A stretch of 51,180 nt of DNA from Saccharothrix sp. NRRL B-16348 (GCF_001280085.1 NZ_LGED01000231.1:1-51180); one strand, 5' to 3'. Counted from the stretch's first letter, positions 24,736-33,613 are shown. Numbers and translations are program-made. Notes: a model not told the origin generated them from the sequence alone.

Positions 24736-25713
24736 TCACACCCCGCCCGCGAGCGGCAGCTCCGCCGCGACGGGGAGTTTCGCCGCGAGCGGCAGTTCGG
24801 CGGCGCGGGGGAGTTCCGCGGAGAGCGGGAGTTCAGCGGCGTCGGGGAGCCCGGCGGTGAGCGGAAGTCCGGCGGCGTGTGGCAGTCCCGCGGAGAGCGG
24901 GAGTTCAGCGGCGTGTGGCAGTCCGGCGGCGCGGGGAAGTTCCGCCGCGTCGGGGAGTTCGGCGGTGAGCGGGAGTTCGGCGGCGCGAGGGTGTCCGGCG
25001 GTGAGCGGCAGTTCGGCGGCGTGGGGGAGTCCGGTGGTGAGCAGGAGTTCCGCCGTGGGCGGGAGTTCGGTGGCGCGGGGGAGTTCCGCGGTGAGCGGGA
25101 GGTCGGCCGCGACCAGGGTGCCGCCCGCGGCGGCGTGCTCCACCCGCCACGTGCCGCCGACCTCGCGGGCCCGGTCGCGCATCGAACCCAGGCCCACGCC
25201 GACGCCCTGGTCCGGCACCAGGCCGACGCCGTCGTCCACCACCTCCACGTGCAGGCAGCCGTCGAACCGCAGCCGCACCGAGCAGTGCCGCGCCCCCGCG
25301 TGCCGCACCACGTTCGTCAACGCCTCGCAGATGATCCGGTACGCCGCCACCTGCACGTGCGCCGGCAGCTCCGGCACGTCCGCGCACCGCACGTCCACCC
25401 GCACCGGGTGCCGGTCGGCCAACGACGCCACGTGCGCCCGCACCGCGCCGGCCAGGCCGAGCCGCGCCAGCACCGCCGGGCAGGCGCCGGACGCCAACCG
25501 GCGCACGTCGTTGACCGCGGTGTGCACCTCTTCCTCCAGCCGGGCCAGCAGCGGACCGGCCGAGGCGGGGTCGTGGACGGCCAGGTGCCGCGCCGCGCGC
25601 AGCCCGAGCGCGATCGCCGCCAGCGCCGGACCCAGGCCGTCGTGCAGGTCGCGCAGCAGCCGGCGTCTCGCCTCGTCGGCGGCGTCGTCGGGAACGATGA
25701 ACTCGCGGCGCAT
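24736..25713 (-). CDS. Soluble HisKA_3 histidine kinase with a 20-copy hexapeptide tail
   Basis: A 325-residue protein; ATG 25713 follows GGGGGAGGGG. There is no sensor domain and no membrane helix. Residues ~5-75 are the HisKA_3 dimerisation domain with the H-box RRLLRDLHDGLGPALAAIAL. Residues ~95-203 hold the HATPase with N-box ICEALTNVVRHAGA, G-box DDGVGLVPDQGVGVGLGSMRDR and G2 AAGGTLVAADLP. From about residue 205 to the end the protein is 20 tandem LPxxAE/G hexapeptides. The start at 25830 would add 39 unlikely residues. It phosphorylates the adjacent response regulator. How it senses anything without an N-terminal domain is unclear; the repeat tail or a partner protein could provide it. 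Confidence 0.85.
   Translation of the reverse strand: MRREFIVPDDAADEARRRLLRDLHDGLGPALAAIALGLRAARHLAVHDPASAGPLLARLEEEVHTAVNDVRRLASGACPAVLARLGLAGAVRAHVASLADRHPVRVDVRCADVPELPAHVQVAAYRIICEALTNVVRHAGARHCSVRLRFDGCLHVEVVDDGVGLVPDQGVGVGLGSMRDRAREVGGTWRVEHAAAGGTLVAADLPLTAELPRATELPPTAELLLTTGLPHAAELPLTAGHPRAAELPLTAELPDAAELPRAAGLPHAAELPLSAGLPHAAGLPLTAGLPDAAELPLSAELPRAAELPLAAKLPVAAELPLAGGV
24742..25101 (-). repeat. 18-bp tandem repeat coding for LPxxAE/G hexapeptides, 20 units
   Basis: Twenty consecutive 18-base units encode LP[LRHDPV][TASL][AT][EGK] variants at the 3' end of the kinase gene; two units begin LL or HP. All units keep the frame. Alternate units read LPLTAE/LPLSAG and LPRAAE/LPHAAE, suggesting growth by duplication of a 36-base double unit. 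Confidence 0.93.
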
Positions 25714-25926
25714 GTCCCCTCCCCCAGTGGGTGAGCACGCGGGCTGCCGCGCCGTGACGCCGGCCGCCTCGCCTGTATGGAGAGTCGTCGGGCCGTCACA
25801 TGCCGTTTCAAATCGCGGCGAGGTTCCCACGTTGGGGGGAATGGCTACGAAGCGTGTTGGCGGTGGGACGTATCACAGCGCCTCGTGCGTGCTCCATAGG
25901 GATATCGAGCACCGCGGGAGGGTGGA

Positions 25927-26931
25927 ATGGGCCAGACGAGTGGCCGGGCGGTCCTGCAGGTCCACCCGACCAGGCTGTGCAACCTGCGCTGCCTGCACTG
26001 CTACTCCAGTTCGGGCCCGGACGTCGCCGAGTCCATCCCCATCAGCGTGCTGTCGGCCGTGGTGCGGGACGCCGCCGGGCTCGGCTACGACGTGCTGAAC
26101 GTGTCGGGCGGCGAGCCGTTCCTGTACCCGGAACTGCCCGCCCTCCTGCGTGCCGCCCGCGACGCCGGGATGCGGACGACCGTCACGACGAACGCGGTGG
26201 CGTTGACGCAGCGGCGGATCGGCCTGGTGCGCGGGCTGGTCGACCTGGTGGCCGTGTCGCTGGACGGCGACCGGGCCACGCACGACCGGATCCGCGATCA
26301 GGAGGGGTGCTACGAGAAGGCCCTGGCCGGCATCCGCAGGCTCACCGAGGTCGGCATCCCGGTCGGCGTGATCACCACGTTGACCCAGGGGAACGCCACC
26401 CAGTTGGGTGACGTCGCACTGGCCGCCGTCCAATCCGGGGCCCTGCTGCTCCAAGTTCACCCGTTGGAGCCGGAAGGCGCCGCGAACAGGTTGATGGCCG
26501 GTGAACGCCCGGACGCCGTCGAACTCGCGTACGCGGCGGTGGAGCTGGGCCGCATCGCCGAGGAGCACGGTCTGGCCGTCCAACTGGACGCCGTGCCGCG
26601 CACCATGCTGGCCCGCAAACCGGAGGCGTTCATGGCCGCGCCGGTCGACGACGCCCAACCCCTGGGCCGCTGGCTGACCCCGCTGGTGATCGAGGCGAAC
26701 GGCGCGGCGGTGCCGGTGTCCTACGGCTTCGACCGCCGTTACGGCCTCGGCAACGTCCAGACCCGGCCGCTGGCGGAACTGGCGCGCTACTGGGACGCGG
26801 CACCGTTCCTCGCCCTGTGCCGCGCCACCTGGCAACGCCTGGTCGACGGCCGGACCGGCCCTCTGATCCCGTGGTACGGCCACCTGGTCCGCGCGTCGAG
26901 GGCCCAACGCCCGGCCACCGCGGGGCGTTAG
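25927..26931 (+). CDS. Radical SAM protein
   Basis: A 334-residue protein with GGGAGGGTGGA before ATG. The radical SAM cluster motif is C18-N-L-R-C22-L-H-C25-Y, and the SAM-binding GGEP is at residues 61-64, followed by TTNAVALT and LVAVSLDGDRATHDRIR typical of the MoaA/PqqE/SPASM group. The C-terminal part (LGRWLTPLVIEANGAAVPVS, GLGNVQTRPLAELARYW) looks like a reduced SPASM-type region, but only one late Cys (in LALCRATW) is present, so no full auxiliary cluster. The reaction is unknown; candidates are RiPP maturation or cofactor chemistry. No precursor peptide is convincing nearby. It is divergent from the kinase operon over 213 bases. Confidence 0.83.
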   Translation: MGQTSGRAVLQVHPTRLCNLRCLHCYSSSGPDVAESIPISVLSAVVRDAAGLGYDVLNVSGGEPFLYPELPALLRAARDAGMRTTVTTNAVALTQRRIGLVRGLVDLVAVSLDGDRATHDRIRDQEGCYEKALAGIRRLTEVGIPVGVITTLTQGNATQLGDVALAAVQSGALLLQVHPLEPEGAANRLMAGERPDAVELAYAAVELGRIAEEHGLAVQLDAVPRTMLARKPEAFMAAPVDDAQPLGRWLTPLVIEANGAAVPVSYGFDRRYGLGNVQTRPLAELARYWDAAPFLALCRATWQRLVDGRTGPLIPWYGHLVRASRAQRPATAGR

Positions 26932-26959
26932 GCGATCGGCGGGAGTCGGTGGTCGGGTG

Positions 26960-27943
26960 TCAGCGGGACAGGAAGTCCGACGCTTCCAGCGTGTTGATCA
27001 CCCGGTCCGGGGTGACGCCGCACTCCTCGGCCCGTTCGCAGCCGAACGACAGCCAGTCCAGCTGGCCCGGCGCGTGCGCGTCGCTGTCGATCGCGAACGA
27101 GCACCCCAGCTCGACCGCCAGCCGCAGCAGCCTGCCCGGCGGGTCGCGGCGCTCCGGCCGGGAGTTGATCTCCACCGCGGTGCCGTGCTCGACGCACGCC
27201 GAGAACACCGCCTCCGCGTCGAACGTCGACTCCGGCCGACCCTTGCCGACCACCAGCCGTCCCGTGCAGTGCCCGAGCACGTCGACGTGCGGGTTGGCCG
27301 CGGCGGCCACCATGCGCCGCGTCATCTCCGGCGCCGCCATCCGCAGCTTCGAGTGCACGCTGGCGACCACGACGTCCAGCCGCTCCAGCAGCTCGGGCCG
27401 CTGGTCGAGCGCGCCGTCGTCCAGGATGTCCACCTCGATGCCGGTCAGGATCCGGAACGGCGCCAGCTCGGCGTTCAGCTCCGCCACCACGTCCAGCTGC
27501 TTCAGCAGCCGGTCGGCGGACAGCCCGTTGGCGACCGTGAGCCGGGGCGAGTGGTCGGTCAGCGCCATCCACGAGTGCCCGAGACCGCGCGCGGTCTCCG
27601 CCATCTCGCGGATCGGGCTGCCACCGTCGGACCAGTCGGAGTGCGTGTGGCAGTCGCCCTTGAGCAGCGCCCGCAGCTCCTGCCCGCCCACCACCGGCTC
27701 GCGGAACCGGCTCAGGTAGCTCGGCTCGCGCCCCGCCACGGCGTCCGCGATCACGCCGGCGGTGGCCTTGCCGATGCCGGGCAGGTCGGTCAGCGTGCCC
27801 GCCGCGACCCGCCGCTCCACCTCGCCGTCGGGCAACGCCGCCAGCACCTCCGCGGCCTTGCGGAACGCCCGGACGCGGTAGGTGGGTTCACCGGCGCGCT
27901 CGAGCTGGAACGCCACCTGTCGCAGTGCCCAGAGCGGATCCAC
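26960..27943 (-). CDS. PHP-domain phosphoesterase (PolX-like C-terminal module)
   Basis: A 327-residue protein starting at GTG 27943. Residues ~10-85 form a helix-hairpin-helix region of the PolX type (YRVRAFRKAAEVLAALPDGE, LTDLPGIGKATAGVIADAV). Residues ~110-320 are a PHP domain with metal ligands in KGDCHTHSDWSDGG, MALTDHSPRLTVANGLS, LTGIEVDILDDG, VVASVHSKL, DVLGHCTGRL and AIDSDAHAPGQLDW. Bacterial PolX has an N-terminal nucleotidyltransferase that is absent here, so this is likely a DNA- or nucleotide-acting phosphoesterase rather than a polymerase. It is convergent with the radical SAM gene and divergent from the TetR gene. Confidence 0.85.
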   Translation of the reverse strand: MDPLWALRQVAFQLERAGEPTYRVRAFRKAAEVLAALPDGEVERRVAAGTLTDLPGIGKATAGVIADAVAGREPSYLSRFREPVVGGQELRALLKGDCHTHSDWSDGGSPIREMAETARGLGHSWMALTDHSPRLTVANGLSADRLLKQLDVVAELNAELAPFRILTGIEVDILDDGALDQRPELLERLDVVVASVHSKLRMAAPEMTRRMVAAAANPHVDVLGHCTGRLVVGKGRPESTFDAEAVFSACVEHGTAVEINSRPERRDPPGRLLRLAVELGCSFAIDSDAHAPGQLDWLSFGCERAEECGVTPDRVINTLEASDFLSR

Positions 27944-28055
27944 ACCCGCTTTTCTACTCCGCCGGGCGCGTCGGTGCGCGTCAACCTTCTCGACTTGGCA
28001 GCGTTGCGCGCGGAAACCTTGCGGCCGAACGTGCGCGGAACCGAGGATGTCCCGC

Positions 28056-28688
28056 ATGTCCCCACGTGCCGGCACGGTCGGGTCGCGCCGCAGGCCCAGC
28101 AAGGGCGACCTGACCTCGCAGGCGATCCTCGACACCGCCGAACGGCTGCTGCAGACCCGCTCCCTGGACGACATCGCGGTCGACGAGCTGGCCTCGGGAG
28201 CGGGCATCTCGCGGTCGACCTTCTACTTCCACTTCGCGTCGCGGGAAGCGGTGCTGCACGCGTTGTCCGGTGGCATCCTCGACGCCCTCTACGAGTCGGC
28301 GTCGTCGTGGCTGCGGCGCGGCAGCGAACCGCCGGAGGACGCGATCCGCCGTGCGCTGGGCGCGAGCCTCGCCCTGTGGCGCAAGCACGGCCCGGTGCTG
28401 CGCGCCGCCGTCCGGGCCCGCGACACCGACCCGCTGATGCGCGAGTTCTGGGCCGGTGTCGCCCGCCGGTTCATCGACGCGACCGCGTCGCAGATCGAGA
28501 TCGAGCGGGAAGCGGGCGTCGCGCCGCCGGGCCCGGACGCCAAGTCGCTGGCGACGGTGCTGGTGTCGATGAACGAGCAGGCCTTCCTGAGCCGTTCGCG
28601 GTCCCGCCGGTCGTCCGCCCGGGACCGCGCGCTGGTCGACACGCTGACCTGCGTCTGGCTGCGCTCCGTCTACGCGATCGGCTCATGA
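28056..28688 (+). CDS. TetR-family transcriptional regulator (EthR-like)
   Basis: A 210-residue protein. ATG 28056 is favoured over ATG 28047 because GAGG is at proper spacing. The N-terminal HTH reads LTSQAILDTAERLLQTRSLD, IAVDELASGAGISRSTFYFH and FASREAVLHALSGG. The C-terminal ligand domain has ALWRKHGPVLRAAVRARDTD and FWAGVARRFIDATASQIE, which resembles EthR-type regulators. A regulator of a nearby or distant oxidoreductase is typical for the group; the target here is unknown. It is divergent from the PHP gene with a 112-base gap. Confidence 0.88.
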   Translation: MSPRAGTVGSRRRPSKGDLTSQAILDTAERLLQTRSLDDIAVDELASGAGISRSTFYFHFASREAVLHALSGGILDALYESASSWLRRGSEPPEDAIRRALGASLALWRKHGPVLRAAVRARDTDPLMREFWAGVARRFIDATASQIEIEREAGVAPPGPDAKSLATVLVSMNEQAFLSRSRSRRSSARDRALVDTLTCVWLRSVYAIGS

Positions 28689-28692
28689 GCAC

Positions 28693-29313
28693 GTGCACGA
28701 CGACCCCGAGCTGATCGCGATGGTCCGCGACGCCCACACCCGGGGCGTCGGTCACGAGGACGTGTTCGCCATGCTGGGCGGGCGCGGGGTGTCGAAGTCG
28801 GCGGCGATCGTCTACTACGCCAAGGGCGCCGGCCTGCCCGACGACCAAGCCCGCCGGTTGGTCGAGGGCAGCATGTTGTGGGTCCCGCGCGCCGAGGACG
28901 ACCCGTCGGGCTTCGAACAGATCTGGTCCATGTGGGCGCTGCTCGAACCGGTCGACGAAGCGGCGTTGGAGGACCCGGGCGACGACGTGGACCTCCAGCG
29001 CCAGGCTCGTGCCCGCGCACACCTCGTGGACGTGGCCGCGCTGCTTCCCGACGAGGCGTTGGCGCCTTACCGCGAGCACATGGCCGACGGCCTCCACTAC
29101 GCCGCGTTCGCGGCCCTGGTGACGGCGGCTCGCGAGCACGGCTTGTCCGACGGCGGCTGGGGTGGGCTGGAAGCCGTCGCCGAACAGCTGCACCTGCACG
29201 AGTGGCTGGACGACATCGGGGACGACCAGGAGGCGCAGCGGGACTTCCCGGAGCTGAAGGGTGCCTTGGACGCCGCCCGCCACCTCCGCGCCCGCCACTT
29301 CCGCGCCCGCTGA
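28693..29313 (+). CDS. Hypothetical helical protein with an N-terminal L7/L12-C-like segment
   Basis: A 206-residue acidic protein starting at GTG four bases after the TetR stop. The first ~55 residues (ELIAMVRDAHTRGVGHEDVF, GVSKSAAIVYYAKGAGLPDD, QARRLVEGS) follow the pattern of the ribosomal L7/L12 C-terminal fold (long helix, then GAGLxxAKxxVE). The rest is alpha-helical with many Asp/Glu and Ala and no enzyme motif. A shorter protein at 37819 has the same N-terminal pattern. Function not recognised. Co-directional with TetR and probably cotranscribed. Confidence 0.7.
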   Translation: MHDDPELIAMVRDAHTRGVGHEDVFAMLGGRGVSKSAAIVYYAKGAGLPDDQARRLVEGSMLWVPRAEDDPSGFEQIWSMWALLEPVDEAALEDPGDDVDLQRQARARAHLVDVAALLPDEALAPYREHMADGLHYAAFAALVTAAREHGLSDGGWGGLEAVAEQLHLHEWLDDIGDDQEAQRDFPELKGALDAARHLRARHFRAR

Positions 29314-29325
29314 CCCGGTCAGCGG
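29307..29325. terminator. Short hairpin across two convergent stop codons
   Basis: CCGCTGAC (29307-29314) and GTCAGCGG (29318-29325) pair perfectly around CCG. The hairpin includes the TGA of the 28693 gene and the TCA stop of the convergent hydrolase. No T-tract, so terminator strength is uncertain. Confidence 0.5.
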
Positions 29326-30512
29326 AACCAGGTGCCGTCCGGTGCCTGGCGGTAACCCAGGGCGCGGTAGACGGCGTCCACAAGGGACTGTCCGCGCGCG
29401 TTGAGGCCCAGGCCGGAGCCCATCTTCGTCATCGCGTACCCGAACGACATCCGCGCGCCGGGATCGGCGAACCCCAGCGAGCCGCCCATCCCGGAGTGCC
29501 CGAACGCGTCCTCCGACATCGACGCGCCGCGCTCCACGGCAGGCAGGTGCGGGTTGCCCGCCGACTTCATGAACCCGAGCGAGAACCGGGTCGGCGCGAG
29601 CAGCATCTCGTCGAACCCGGCCACCGCCACGCCCGACATGACCGGGAGCTGAGCCTCGTCCATCAGCCGTACCCCGTTGTACTCGCCGCCCAGCGCCAGC
29701 GGCCGGTACAGCTGCGCCAGGCCGCGCGCGTTGCTCATCCCGCCGACCGCGCCGAACTGCGCGGCGTGCGCCTCACGGGTGTTCGACGCCGTGACGTAAC
29801 CGCCGGTGTTGCCCAGGAGCAGTCCCTGCATGGACTCGGGCCTGGACAGCCCGGTCACGTACACGCTCGGCAACGCCTCGCCCCGGTCGGCCGGGACGGT
29901 CGGCGCGGCCAGCGGCTCCAGGTCGTCGGGCAAGGTCAGCCAGAAGTCCAGCCCCAGCGGACCGGACACCTCCTTCTCGAAGAACTCGGCCAACGCCATC
30001 CCGGACACCCGCCGGACCACCTCGCCGATCAGGTGCCCGAACGTCAACGCGTGGTAGCCGTGCCGCGTGCCCGGGGCCCAGAACGGCTCCTGCCGCGCCA
30101 GCAGGCCGGTCATCAGCTCCCAGTCGAGCATCCCGCCCGGCGGCACCGGCTCCCGCACCGCGGTCAACCCGGCCTGGTGCGCCAGCAGGTGCCGCACCAG
30201 CGTGTCGGCCTTGCCGTGCTCCCCGAACTCCGGCCAGTACCGGACGACGGGCGCGTCCAGGTCCAGCTCGCCCCGTGACGCCAGCACGTGCGCGCACAAC
30301 GCGGTCGCGCCCTTGGTGCACGACCACACGTGCGTGATGGTGTCCTCGGTCCACGGCCGCCCGCCCGCGTCGCCGCCCCACAGGTCGACCACGGTCTCCC
30401 CGTCGACCGTCACGTGCACGCCGGCGCCCAGCTCGCCGCGTTCGGCGAAGTTGCGTTCGAACTCGGCGCGGACCTCGGCGAACTCGTCGGCGCAGGTGCC
30501 CTCGACCGTCAT
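29319..30512 (-). CDS. Serine beta-lactamase-like hydrolase (class C / EstB family)
   Basis: A 397-residue protein; ATG 30512 follows GGAGGGTC, so the upstream extension is dropped. The catalytic SxxK is S64-C-T-K67 in THVWSCTKGATALC and the second motif is Y153 in RHGYHALTFGHLIGEV. RGELDLDAPVVRYWPEFGEH, TLVRHLLAHQAGL and FGHSGMGGSLGFADP (the KTG-equivalent His-Ser-Gly) fit the beta-lactamase-related esterase group. No signal peptide, so it acts in the cytoplasm, probably as an esterase or lipase rather than a resistance enzyme. Divergent from the LuxR-LAL gene over 75 bases. Confidence 0.88.
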   Translation of the reverse strand: MTVEGTCADEFAEVRAEFERNFAERGELGAGVHVTVDGETVVDLWGGDAGGRPWTEDTITHVWSCTKGATALCAHVLASRGELDLDAPVVRYWPEFGEHGKADTLVRHLLAHQAGLTAVREPVPPGGMLDWELMTGLLARQEPFWAPGTRHGYHALTFGHLIGEVVRRVSGMALAEFFEKEVSGPLGLDFWLTLPDDLEPLAAPTVPADRGEALPSVYVTGLSRPESMQGLLLGNTGGYVTASNTREAHAAQFGAVGGMSNARGLAQLYRPLALGGEYNGVRLMDEAQLPVMSGVAVAGFDEMLLAPTRFSLGFMKSAGNPHLPAVERGASMSEDAFGHSGMGGSLGFADPGARMSFGYAMTKMGSGLGLNARGQSLVDAVYRALGYRQAPDGTWFR

Positions 30513-30587
30513 GGACCCTCCAGGTGCGGCAGTTGTCTGCCGCCATGCCACCACCGTGAGCCACACCACGTGAGTAGGGATTCCTCA

Positions 30588-33410
30588 GTGGGTAGGGTGG
30601 TGGCCGCTCCGACGGCGGGAGGTCGCCTGTTGTCGTCTTTCGTCGGCCGGTCCTTCTTCGGCCGGGAGGCCGAGTTGGCGGCCGTGTTCGACGCGGTCGA
30701 GCGCGTGCCCGCGGCCGGGTTGGTGGCCGTCGTGGTGTCGGGCGAGCCCGGGATCGGGAAGTCCAGCCTGCTCGCCGAGGTGGGTCGTCGGCTGCGTGAG
30801 CGCGGGTCCGCGGTGGCCGCGGCCGAGTCGGACGACGTGAGCAGGCGCATCCCGTACGCGGCGGTGGCCACGGCGTTGAGGTCGGTGGCGGTCGCGCCGG
30901 GCGGGGCGGGCGCGGCTGAGGTGCAGGCCGCGCTGGAGGCGTTGGACCTGACGGCGGAGCCGGACGCGACCTGGTTCGGGCGGTCGTGCGAGCTGGTCGC
31001 CAGGGCGTTGACCGGGCTCGCCGTGGAACGGCCGGCCGCGCTCGTGCTGGACGACGTCGACCAGGTGGACGACGACTCGCTGGCCATGCTCGCCGTGGTG
31101 CTGCGCCGGGTCACGGCCGCGCCGCTGGTGCTGATCACCGCGGTCCGCGAGCACCACCGCAACCCCGGTGTCGAGGAGCTGCTGGACCGCATCGAACGGC
31201 ACGCCGACGTGGTCCGCGTGCGGCTGGCGCCGTTGAGCGGCGGTGACGTGGCGCGGATCGTGGAGACCGTGCTGGGCACGCCGGTGGACGACGGCCTGGC
31301 GCACGAGGTGCACCAGCGGGCGGACGGCAACCCGTTCTTCGCGGTGGAGATCGCCCGGTCGCTGCGCGAGCTGGACCTGGTGGCGGTGGACGGCGACCGG
31401 GCGCGGCTCGCCGTGTCGCCGTCGGCGATCCGGCTGACCAGGCGGGAGGCGGTGCTGCGGCGGGTCGCGCCGCTGGACCGGGACACCAGGGCGGTGGCGC
31501 GGGCGGTGTCGATCTTCCGGCGGGTGCGGCTGGACCAGATCGGGCTGCTGGCGCGGGTGTCGTCGTTGCCCGAGGACGTCGTGGTGGACGCGTTCGACGG
31601 GCTGCTCCGCGCGCACATCGTGGTGCGTGACGAGGACCGGGGGTACCGGTTCTCGCACACGCTGGTCGGCGAGGCGCTGTACCAGGAGATCGGGCCCGCC
31701 CAGCGCAGGCACCTGCACAGCCTGATCAGCGCCCGACTGCTGGACGACCGGGCGCGCGGGCTGGCGGTCGACGAGATGGAGCTGGCCTGGCACCTGGCCG
31801 AGTCGGCGCCGCCGGGCGACCTGCGTGCCGTCCGGGTGATGGCGCAGGCCGCCGCGGCGAACCGCACCACCGCGCCGGAGACGGCGGCGGCGTTGTGCGC
31901 GCGGGCGTTGGAGCTGCTGCCGATGGCCGCGCCGGAGCGGGCCGGGCTGCTGGCCTCGCAGTGCCGGGCGTTGGCGCACGCGTCACGGCCGGGCGCGGCG
32001 ATCGGGCCGGGGTTGGCGGCCTTGGCGGCGTTGCCCGCCGGGGTGGAACGGTCCCGGTGCGCGGTGGTGGTGCTGACCAGCATGTTCCTGGTCGGGCGGT
32101 TCGCGGAGGCGTTGCGGCTGGTGGACGCGGAGGTGGCGGCGGGGGACGCGCCGGCCGCCCTGCACGCGCAGCGGGCGTTGCTGCTGGTGTTCACCGGGCG
32201 TCACGCCGAGGCGCTGGCCGCCGCCGAGCGGATCGAGGCCATGCCGCTGACGTCGGCCGCCGAAGGGGTGGTGGTGTTCGACCGGCTGGCGGTCATCACG
32301 TCCATGCTGTTCCGGCACGACAAGACGGTCGACTACGCCAACCGGTCGTTGGCCTCGGCGGCCGGCCAGCCAGCGTTGGAGCTGCAGGCGCTGGCGGTCG
32401 GTGCGTCCACCGGGGCGTTGGCCGGCCTGGTGCATGACGCGTCGTGGCGGTTGCGGCGGGCCGAGGAGCTGCGGGAACGGGCAGGCGGCCACGCGTTCCG
32501 CGGCGAGCTGGAGATGGCGCGGGTGGCGCTGGACTGGTTCGGCGGGGAGTGGGACGCGTGCCTGGAGCGGGTGGGGCGCGCCGCGGCGGAGCTGGAGTCG
32601 CGGCAGGAGCTGATGATGTTGGACGGGCTGCGCGCGATCGAGCTGGAGGTCCGGACCTGGCGGGGTGAGCTGGACGTGGCGGCGCGACTGGCCGCGTTGG
32701 GCGTGCCGAACAGCCCCAACATGGCTCGGCTGCACGCGTTGGCGATGGCCGGGTACCTGGCGGCGCGGGGTGACGTCGAAGGTGCGCGGGCGGTGCTGGT
32801 CGAGGCGGTCGACGACGACGGGATGTCCGCGTACAGCTGCGTGCTGCTGGGCCGTCTGGTCGAGCTGGACTTCGCCGGGGGGAAGGTGGAGGAGGCGCGG
32901 CGGGTGTTGGGCAGGCTGCGCGAGGTGGCGGCCGACCGGGTGGCGCCGTGGACCCGGACGACCGTTCGGCGGGTGAGCGGGGTGGTCGAGCGGGACGGCG
33001 CGGAGCTGCGCGAGGCGGTGCGTGAGGCGGAGGTCGCGGGGCTGGTGTTCGAGAGGGCACGGGGGCAGCTGGCGTTGGGGCTGGTGGACGGGGCGGCGGT
33101 GGCCGAGCTGCTGGAGGCGTACGCGATGTTCCAGCGGGTGGGGGCGCACGGGTTGCGGCGGCAGGCCGGTGGGCGGTTGAGGGAGTTGGGCGCGAAGGTG
33201 CCGCGGGCGCGGGGGCGGGCGCCCGGGGTGTTGACGGCGGCGGAGGAGAACGTCGCGCGGCTGGTGCAGCAGGGGATGCGGAACCGGGACATCGCGGCGG
33301 CGCTGCACTACAGCCCGCGGACGATCGAGGTGTACCTGTCGCGGATCTACGCGAAGTTGGGGGTGTCGTCGCGGTTGGAGTTGGCGCGGGTGCTGGACGG
33401 GCGCGCTTAG
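30588..33410 (+). CDS. Large LuxR-family (LAL/MalT-like) ATPase transcriptional regulator
   Basis: A 940-residue protein. GTG 30588 has TAGGGA at seven bases; earlier GTG 30570 is possible. Walker A GEPGIGKSS (residues 52-60) and a Walker B ALVLDDVDQVDDDSL lie in an AAA-type ATPase module with FVGRSFFGREAEL in front. A long TPR-like helical region (~350-850) follows, with a C-terminal LuxR HTH (LTAAEENVARLVQQGMRNRD, YSPRTIEVYLSRIYAKLGVS). LAL regulators respond to small-molecule ligands and often control pathways nearby. Here the flanking genes are a hydrolase and a repeat island, so the target is open. Confidence 0.92.
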   Translation: MGRVVAAPTAGGRLLSSFVGRSFFGREAELAAVFDAVERVPAAGLVAVVVSGEPGIGKSSLLAEVGRRLRERGSAVAAAESDDVSRRIPYAAVATALRSVAVAPGGAGAAEVQAALEALDLTAEPDATWFGRSCELVARALTGLAVERPAALVLDDVDQVDDDSLAMLAVVLRRVTAAPLVLITAVREHHRNPGVEELLDRIERHADVVRVRLAPLSGGDVARIVETVLGTPVDDGLAHEVHQRADGNPFFAVEIARSLRELDLVAVDGDRARLAVSPSAIRLTRREAVLRRVAPLDRDTRAVARAVSIFRRVRLDQIGLLARVSSLPEDVVVDAFDGLLRAHIVVRDEDRGYRFSHTLVGEALYQEIGPAQRRHLHSLISARLLDDRARGLAVDEMELAWHLAESAPPGDLRAVRVMAQAAAANRTTAPETAAALCARALELLPMAAPERAGLLASQCRALAHASRPGAAIGPGLAALAALPAGVERSRCAVVVLTSMFLVGRFAEALRLVDAEVAAGDAPAALHAQRALLLVFTGRHAEALAAAERIEAMPLTSAAEGVVVFDRLAVITSMLFRHDKTVDYANRSLASAAGQPALELQALAVGASTGALAGLVHDASWRLRRAEELRERAGGHAFRGELEMARVALDWFGGEWDACLERVGRAAAELESRQELMMLDGLRAIELEVRTWRGELDVAARLAALGVPNSPNMARLHALAMAGYLAARGDVEGARAVLVEAVDDDGMSAYSCVLLGRLVELDFAGGKVEEARRVLGRLREVAADRVAPWTRTTVRRVSGVVERDGAELREAVREAEVAGLVFERARGQLALGLVDGAAVAELLEAYAMFQRVGAHGLRRQAGGRLRELGAKVPRARGRAPGVLTAAEENVARLVQQGMRNRDIAAALHYSPRTIEVYLSRIYAKLGVSSRLELARVLDGRA

Positions 33411-33481
33411 TTGTTCGCTTAGTTGTTGTGGAAGCCGCACTGACCCGGTGGTAACCCGGGCGTGTTGTGTTGGTGACGTGC

Positions 33482-33613
33482 CGAGAGTCCTACGTTCAAG
33501 GTCGCGCGTGTCGAACCCTCAGGTCGTGCGTGTCGAACACTCAGGTCGCGAGAGTCCTACGTTCGCGGGGCGAGAGTCCTACGTTCGGGAGCGGTGAGTT
33601 CAACGCTCGGGTC
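33482..33613 (+). repeat. Short interspersed repeats in a gene-free island
   Basis: CGAGAGTCCTACGTTC occurs exactly at 33482, 33549 and 33571. CGTGTCGAACxCTCAGGTCG occurs at 33507 and 33529, and a diverged relative GTGAGTTCAACGCTCGGGTC at 33594. Together they fill most of the 33411-33613 interval after the LAL gene. I associate such repeats with Actinosynnemataceae intergenic regions. No gene is supported; an open frame across this island reads only through repeats. Confidence 0.85.

Noticed and set aside
24742..25101. A CRISPR-like or satellite array
   Set aside because: The units have no spacers and keep the kinase reading frame, so they are coding hexapeptide repeats.
25841..26098. A short frame (MATKRVGGGTYHSASC start) just before the radical SAM gene as a possible precursor peptide
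   Set aside because: Its GGGGGGA is one base from the ATG, it runs far into the radical SAM gene in another frame, and it lacks a leader-core layout.
29319..30512. An antibiotic-resistance beta-lactamase
   Set aside because: No signal peptide and esterase-like motifs; family similarity alone does not show resistance.
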